DNA of 64,000 nt from positions 186,001 through 250,000 of the forward strand of contig JADJLR010000008.1 of NCBI GenBank assembly GCA_016710015.1, read 5' to 3'. The stretch's first letter is position 1. Every line of letters begins with the position of its first letter. A program made the translations under genes and the position numbers. Under the pieces are notes generated by a model. The model ran no database searches. It was not told the DNA's origin and worked only from the letters and a program-made list of their open reading frames with translations. Shown here in pieces: positions 59,957-64,000 of the stretch. The stretch comes from Flavobacteriales bacterium (GTDB lineage Bacteria; Bacteroidota; Bacteroidia; Flavobacteriales_F; PHOS-HE28).

Positions 59957-60257
59957 ATGGACCCGATCGTCTTTTTTACACCGTCTTGTAGTCCCTCTCC
60001 TGCTCTGCTCGGGGATGGGCATCATGGTGTGCAGCACTCCCGCCATCAGTGATGGGTCGACCGCAGAGTGTATCGAGTGTCCGGTTCCGTCAGGGGAGCA
60101 GGAGGAGGTGAAGGATATTCAAACGTGCCCTCCGCTCAGCTTTTCTCACATGAGTATCGGTACCCCTCGGGTCGATCCGGAATGTTCCACCGACGAACGG
60201 TTGTTGCCTTCGCCATACGGCGAGGTGTTGGTGCGGCCTCCCAAAGGATCGCTGTAA
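59957..60257 (+). CDS. Hypothetical small exported protein, start uncertain
   Basis: About 100 residues. The frame contains a signal-like LHRLVVPLLLCSGMGIMVCS and then a cysteine- and proline-bearing mature part (AECIECPVPSG, EVKDIQTCPPLSFSHMSIG, LLPSPYGEVLVRPPKGSL). The ATG at 59957 (MDPIVF) is in another frame; removing one T from the T6 run at 59972-59977 would join them. Without that, only a TTG at 59946 starts the frame. Divergent from tetR, so possibly its target. No family recognised. Confidence 0.4.
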
Positions 60258-60361
60258 CGCGCTACCCGGCCGCTTCGGCACTGGAATGGCCATTGGGAAT
60301 CTCTCCCCTTCCGACCGACCGCGGTCGCTTTCGATCCAACACACATTCGACCTTCTCGCTC

Positions 60362-61957
60362 ATGAACCCGATCTCGTTCTTCAAACACTGGAAACAGGAC
60401 CTACCCGCTTCGGTGGTGGTGTTCTTGGTGGCCGTACCCTTATGCTTGGGCATCTCTTTGGCCAGCGGCGCACCGCCGATCACAGGCCTTATCGCCGGCA
60501 TCATTGGCGGTATCGTAGTAGGAGGTGCGAGCGGATCGCATTTAGGGGTCAGTGGCCCAGCCGCTGGACTGGCCATTATCGTTGCCGGAGCCATCGGCCT
60601 GCTCGGTCTTCCTTCATTCTTGGTAGCGCTGGTGCTCGCTGGGGCCATGCAACTTGTACTTGGCTTGTTCGGTGCTGGGATCATCGCGTACTACTTCCCC
60701 AATAGCGTGATCAAGGGCATGCTCAGTGGGATCGGGATCATCATCATCCTGAAGCAGATCCCGCACGCATTCGGATACGACAAGGACTTCGAAGGCGATC
60801 TGGGCTTCGTGCAACCCGACAACCAGACCACGTTCAGCGAGCTGTCCAATGCATTGGGTGCGATAACGCCCGGTGCTCTACTGGTCGCAGCAGTTTGCCT
60901 GGGCATCCTAGTGCTTTGGGAGACGAACTGGATCAAGGGCACCAAGGCACTCGCTCAGATCCCGGGTCCCTTGCTCGCCGTGATCGCTGGCATCGTACTC
61001 GGCAGCATGCAAAGCATCATGGGCCAGCATGGGTTGGAGGCAGAGCATTACGTGGACCTTCCGGACCTGAGTACAGGACTGGCTGCATTCCAATTTCCCG
61101 AATGGACAGCGATCAGTGATGTACGGGTATGGACCACAGCTTTGACGCTTGCCATCGTGGCCAGTTTGGAAACCCTATTGTGCGTAGAAGCCACGGACAA
61201 GTTGGACTCCCAGAAACGGATCACACCTACGAACCGCGAGTTGAAGGCACAGGGTCTCGGGAACATCTTCAGCGGGATGGTCGGTGGCCTGCCCATTACG
61301 CAAGTGATCGTGCGCAGTTCGGCCAATATCCAGAGCGGGGGCCGCACCAAGCTCAGCGCCATCCTGCACGGGGTATGGATCCTGTTAGCGCTGTTGTTGA
61401 TCCCCCAATTGATGGAGATGATCCCGTTGGCCAGCCTTGCCGCCATTCTCTTGATGGTCGGTTACAAGCTGGCGAAGCCGGTCCTCTTCAAGCAGATGTG
61501 GAGCAAAGGATGGACACAGTTCACACCCTTCATCATCACCATACTCGGAGTTGTGTTCACCGATCTGCTCACCGGCGTGCTGCTGGGTATGGCCGTAGGC
61601 ATCTTGATCGTGCTACGGAACAACTACTTAACGCCCTTCCACTTCGACGGTGATCTGGCCGATAGCAAGCATCCGATCCGAATTGAATTGAGCGAAGAGG
61701 TCACCTTCTTCAACAAGGCCAGTATCCAACGTACGCTGGCCGAGCTGCCCAACGGCACGCATGTGGTGATCGATGGACACCGCACGGTGAACCTGGACCC
61801 CGATGTGATGGAGATCATTGAAGAGTGCATGGTTCGAAGGAAGGAAGAGGGCGTGCGCATGGATCTCGTTGGTTTCGAGAAACGCACGGCGAAGCAAGGG
61901 AAGGAGCTGCCATCCGTTGTGGCGGATGCCGCACAACGAAAGCTCGACCGGAATTGA
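60362..61957 (+). CDS. SulP-family inorganic anion transporter
   Basis: 531 residues from MNPISFFKHWKQDLPASVVV. The SulP core has the usual membrane segments, with PASVVVFLVAVPLCLGISLA, GASGSHLGVSGPAAGLAII and VVGGLPITQVIVRSSANIQSG in outline (the conserved GG(L/M)P...RS(S/A) region). A C-terminal STAS-like domain begins near IRIELSEEVTFFNKASIQRT and includes GTHVVIDGHRTVNLDPDV. SulP proteins carry sulfate or bicarbonate. The carbonic anhydrase gene 82 bases downstream argues for bicarbonate uptake here. The open frame extends upstream to 60068 but those residues are not SulP-like. Confidence 0.95.
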   Translation: MNPISFFKHWKQDLPASVVVFLVAVPLCLGISLASGAPPITGLIAGIIGGIVVGGASGSHLGVSGPAAGLAIIVAGAIGLLGLPSFLVALVLAGAMQLVLGLFGAGIIAYYFPNSVIKGMLSGIGIIIILKQIPHAFGYDKDFEGDLGFVQPDNQTTFSELSNALGAITPGALLVAAVCLGILVLWETNWIKGTKALAQIPGPLLAVIAGIVLGSMQSIMGQHGLEAEHYVDLPDLSTGLAAFQFPEWTAISDVRVWTTALTLAIVASLETLLCVEATDKLDSQKRITPTNRELKAQGLGNIFSGMVGGLPITQVIVRSSANIQSGGRTKLSAILHGVWILLALLLIPQLMEMIPLASLAAILLMVGYKLAKPVLFKQMWSKGWTQFTPFIITILGVVFTDLLTGVLLGMAVGILIVLRNNYLTPFHFDGDLADSKHPIRIELSEEVTFFNKASIQRTLAELPNGTHVVIDGHRTVNLDPDVMEIIEECMVRRKEEGVRMDLVGFEKRTAKQGKELPSVVADAAQRKLDRN

Positions 61958-62039
61958 CAGTGGCGATGGCCCGAGGCATCACCCAGAACATCAACATTGA
62001 ACAACGATCTCACTAACAGTCGCGCAAGCGCGGATCAAC

Positions 62040-62663
62040 ATGAGGACCCAAACCAAAGAATCCCAGACCCAAATCACCCCCGCCACCGCGTTGGTGATCC
62101 TACAAGAAGGCAACAAACGCTTCGTGAACAATCTGAAGGCCAACAGAGACCTGCTCAAGCAAGTGAACGAGACCAGTACAGGTCAGCACCCCTTCGCGGT
62201 GATCCTGAGCTGCATCGATTCACGCACCAGTGCCGAGTTGATATTCGACCAAGGACTCGGAGATGTCTTCAGCGTGCGCATTGCAGGCAACTGCGTGAAC
62301 GAGGACATCCTAGGTAGTATGGAATTCGCATGCAAGGTGGTGGGAGTGAAATTGATCGTGGTCCTTGGACATAGCAGTTGTGGTGCCGTGAAAGGTGCCT
62401 GTGATGATGTCCGCATGGGCAATCTCACTGCATTGCTCAACAAGATCCGCCCGGCCGTGGATGACGTGCGGGGTTCCGGCTCAGGCACCGGAGCCGATCC
62501 GGAATTCGTCGAGCGTGTTGCTGGCCGGAATGTGGAACTGGCCATGCAGCAGATCACGCAGCGTAGTCCCATCCTGAAAGAGATGGTCGATTCGAAGAGC
62601 ATTGGTATCGTCGGCGGGATGTACGACGTGCAGACCGGTGTGGTGGCGTTCCTCGCTCTTTGA
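62040..62663 (+). CDS. Beta-class carbonic anhydrase
   Basis: 207 residues. It interconverts CO2 and bicarbonate with a zinc ion held by two cysteines and a histidine: CIDSR (Cys, with the Asp-Arg dyad) and GHSSCGAVKGACDDV (His and Cys). The phrases LQEGNKRFV, GDVFSVRIAGN and GSMEFACKVVGVKLIVVLGH are typical. It follows the SulP gene in the same direction with 82 bases between, so the pair probably works together in bicarbonate supply. Length is normal for the family. Confidence 0.96.
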   Translation: MRTQTKESQTQITPATALVILQEGNKRFVNNLKANRDLLKQVNETSTGQHPFAVILSCIDSRTSAELIFDQGLGDVFSVRIAGNCVNEDILGSMEFACKVVGVKLIVVLGHSSCGAVKGACDDVRMGNLTALLNKIRPAVDDVRGSGSGTGADPEFVERVAGRNVELAMQQITQRSPILKEMVDSKSIGIVGGMYDVQTGVVAFLAL

Positions 62664-62730
62664 TCCAACTACAGTGGACTTTGCTGAACTGAACGGTCGT
62701 GGTGCACAATGGCGGGGTCCAGTGTACCTG

Positions 62731-63522
62731 ATGCGTTCGGCCCTACTGGCATCGGTCCTGGTATTCGGCGCCTTGGCGCATGGCCAAGCACACCGGGACA
62801 TGGAGGTGAATAGCAACCTGTGGATCTCGCATTGGGGTGACCATCGGGTAAGCGATCATTGGGGCATCCATACCGAAGCACATTGGCGCCGTGCGGACAT
62901 GGGGTTGCATTGGCAACAAATGCTCGTGCGCCCAGCAGTGAACTACCATTTGAGCGATCAGGTGATGTTCACCCTCGGATACAGCTACTACCGGAATTAC
63001 CCGTACGGTACCTTCCCGACCGCCTTCCCCAGCTGGGAACACCAAGCGTACCAACAAGTACAATTGAACCAACCCATTGGCAGGCTCCGCATCTCGCACA
63101 GGTTCCGCATGGAAGAACGGTTCATCGCACAACTGAATGCCTCCGAGAATGATCCATTCGCAGGGGAACTGGATCGCTATGGGTATCAGAACCGCTTTCG
63201 CTATCGGGCCTGGTTCACTGTCCCTTTAAGCAAGCGTGATAGAACGGGAGCAGGTGTGTTCACCGCCAACCTGTATGACGAGCTCTTCTTGAACTTCGGC
63301 GACCCGCAGCGCTTGGACCTGATGAACCAGAACCGGATCTCCGCGTTGCTGGGTTATCAAGCGACCGCATCCATGCAAGTGATCGCGGGATATCTGCATC
63401 AGAACCTACAGCGTCCGGGTGCGGCGGCAGGTGCCGATCTGATGGAGGTGAACTCTACACTGCACATGGTGGTGGTGTGGAACTTGGATCTCCGAAAGAA
63501 GATGGTGCAGGCGCAACCTTGA
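62731..63522 (+). CDS. DUF2490-like outer-membrane protein
   Basis: About 263 residues from MRSALLASVLVFGALAHGQ, a signal peptide; the open frame upstream overlaps the carbonic anhydrase gene and is not used. The mature sequence has the amphipathic strands of a small outer-membrane barrel and DUF2490 traits: LWISHWGDHRVSDHWGIHTE, QMLVRPAVNYHLSDQVMFTLGYSYYRNYP, RISHRFRMEERF and FRYRAWFTVPLSK, the second quoted only as positions ~70-97. Function unknown; members are common beside inorganic-carbon and transport genes in Bacteroidota. Confidence 0.8.
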   Translation: MRSALLASVLVFGALAHGQAHRDMEVNSNLWISHWGDHRVSDHWGIHTEAHWRRADMGLHWQQMLVRPAVNYHLSDQVMFTLGYSYYRNYPYGTFPTAFPSWEHQAYQQVQLNQPIGRLRISHRFRMEERFIAQLNASENDPFAGELDRYGYQNRFRYRAWFTVPLSKRDRTGAGVFTANLYDELFLNFGDPQRLDLMNQNRISALLGYQATASMQVIAGYLHQNLQRPGAAAGADLMEVNSTLHMVVVWNLDLRKKMVQAQP

Positions 63523-63648
63523 ACTCGCCAAAACGGATCCAGGAACGCAAGTTCCATCTCTCGGACCCGAAAAGCGTTCTGCGATGCGTGGACCGTTACT
63601 CTCACTATGTGACAGCCCCACTCTCACGCCCATGCACCCCCTTCCACG

Positions 63649-64000
63649 CTATGTACAGCTGTCATCAAGCGAGCGATACGGCGAGGTTCGGTCAGATGTA
63701 CATGCGCCGCATGGATCATCGTTCGTGCGGTGCGCATCGAAGTGCTGCCCGACCTCCGTGCGGCGCATCCGCACGAGGTATTCCGTGGGGGAGAGTCCGG
63801 TGAAGGAGCGGAACGCGTTGATGAAGTGCGCCTGGTCGTAATAGCCCGCATCGAGCGCGATCGCCGGCCAATCGGGTGCTTCGCCATGCAGGTCCATCGC
63901 CTCGAAGGTGGATTGGAACCGGACCAGTTGCGTGAACAAACTGGGGTCCACGCCCATGGTATCCTGGAAGCGACGCAGGTATTGCCTGCGGCTCATGGAA
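63649..64000 (-). CDS. AraC-family transcriptional regulator (5' part missing)
   Basis: The C-terminal HTH region of an AraC/XylS regulator: MSRRQYLRRFQDTMGVDPSL, FTQLVRFQSTFEAMD, AIALDAGYYDQAHFINAFRS and FTGLSPTEYLVRMRR. The two helix-turn-helix motifs and the GYYDQ-HF segment are diagnostic. The gene continues past the right edge, so the sensor domain and true start are not visible; the Met at 63996 is internal. Convergent with the DUF2490 gene. Confidence 0.9.
   Translation of the reverse strand, partial: SMSRRQYLRRFQDTMGVDPSLFTQLVRFQSTFEAMDLHGEAPDWPAIALDAGYYDQAHFINAFRSFTGLSPTEYLVRMRRTEVGQHFDAHRTNDDPCGACTSDRTSPYRSLDDSCT

Overview
The window reads as a fairly GC-rich Bacteroidota chromosome, probably Flavobacteriales or a close relative. 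The reasons are the alternative complex III genes (actA-actB-actC), several secreted proteins ending in type IX secretion (T9SS) sorting domains, LytTR regulators paired with propeller histidine kinases, YwqK-type repeat proteins, and -7 elements of the Bacteroidota form TAnnTTTG. No rRNA, tRNA or CRISPR array was recognised. Family names come from memory of motifs; no database search was possible.

Layout. 1-5.6 kb: actC (cut by the left edge), actB and actA, all on the minus strand; a small SPOR protein diverges from actA. 6.3-17.3 kb: a tightly overlapping minus-strand operon encoding an outer-membrane barrel-like protein, a 2357-residue secreted protein resembling TANFOR-type giants, and a fibronectin-III protein. 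17.4-29.4 kb: secreted proteins (GEVED, a lipoprotein, two delta-60-repeat propellers) around a LytTR two-component system and a receiver-less LytTR paralogue. 29.7-34.3 kb: the housekeeping rimP-nusA-infB operon. 34.5-40.6 kb: two T9SS-type secreted proteins, a third LytTR gene, an octanucleotide repeat tract and a long YwqK-type protein. 41-45.5 kb: a plus-strand operon of a pentaheme cytochrome with a T9SS-like tail, a MOSC protein, a Ca/Na antiporter and a queuosine-precursor transporter. 45.5-46.6 kb: a REP-associated tyrosine transposase with a field of GACCCC/GGGGTC palindromes. 46.7-54 kb: a HAD protein, a diheme cytochrome and an NAD-type formate dehydrogenase with a folate enzyme between its two subunits. 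54-60.3 kb: an accessory or decaying segment (partial fdhA duplication, shrunken ORF6N gene, glutamate-synthase-like and TetR genes with several single-base indels). 60.4-64 kb: a SulP transporter with carbonic anhydrase, a DUF2490-like protein and a partial AraC regulator.

How the parts connect. ActABC, the cytochromes and formate dehydrogenase feed an aerobic respiratory chain. SulP plus carbonic anhydrase suggests bicarbonate uptake. The strongest regulatory signal is a pair of similar motifs (core CGATCGAG) spaced exactly 21 bp apart. It lies upstream of the barrel/giant operon, the GEVED gene and both delta-60 genes, all within about 12 kb of the LytTR genes. Tandem repeats with this spacing are what LytTR dimers bind, so the cluster may be a local regulon controlling a secreted surface system built around the three-gene operon.

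Caveat: about nine apparent single-base indels fall between 45.6 and 60.2 kb. Large genes inside that interval, such as both formate dehydrogenase subunits, are intact, which favours real decay, but consensus errors cannot be excluded from the sequence alone.
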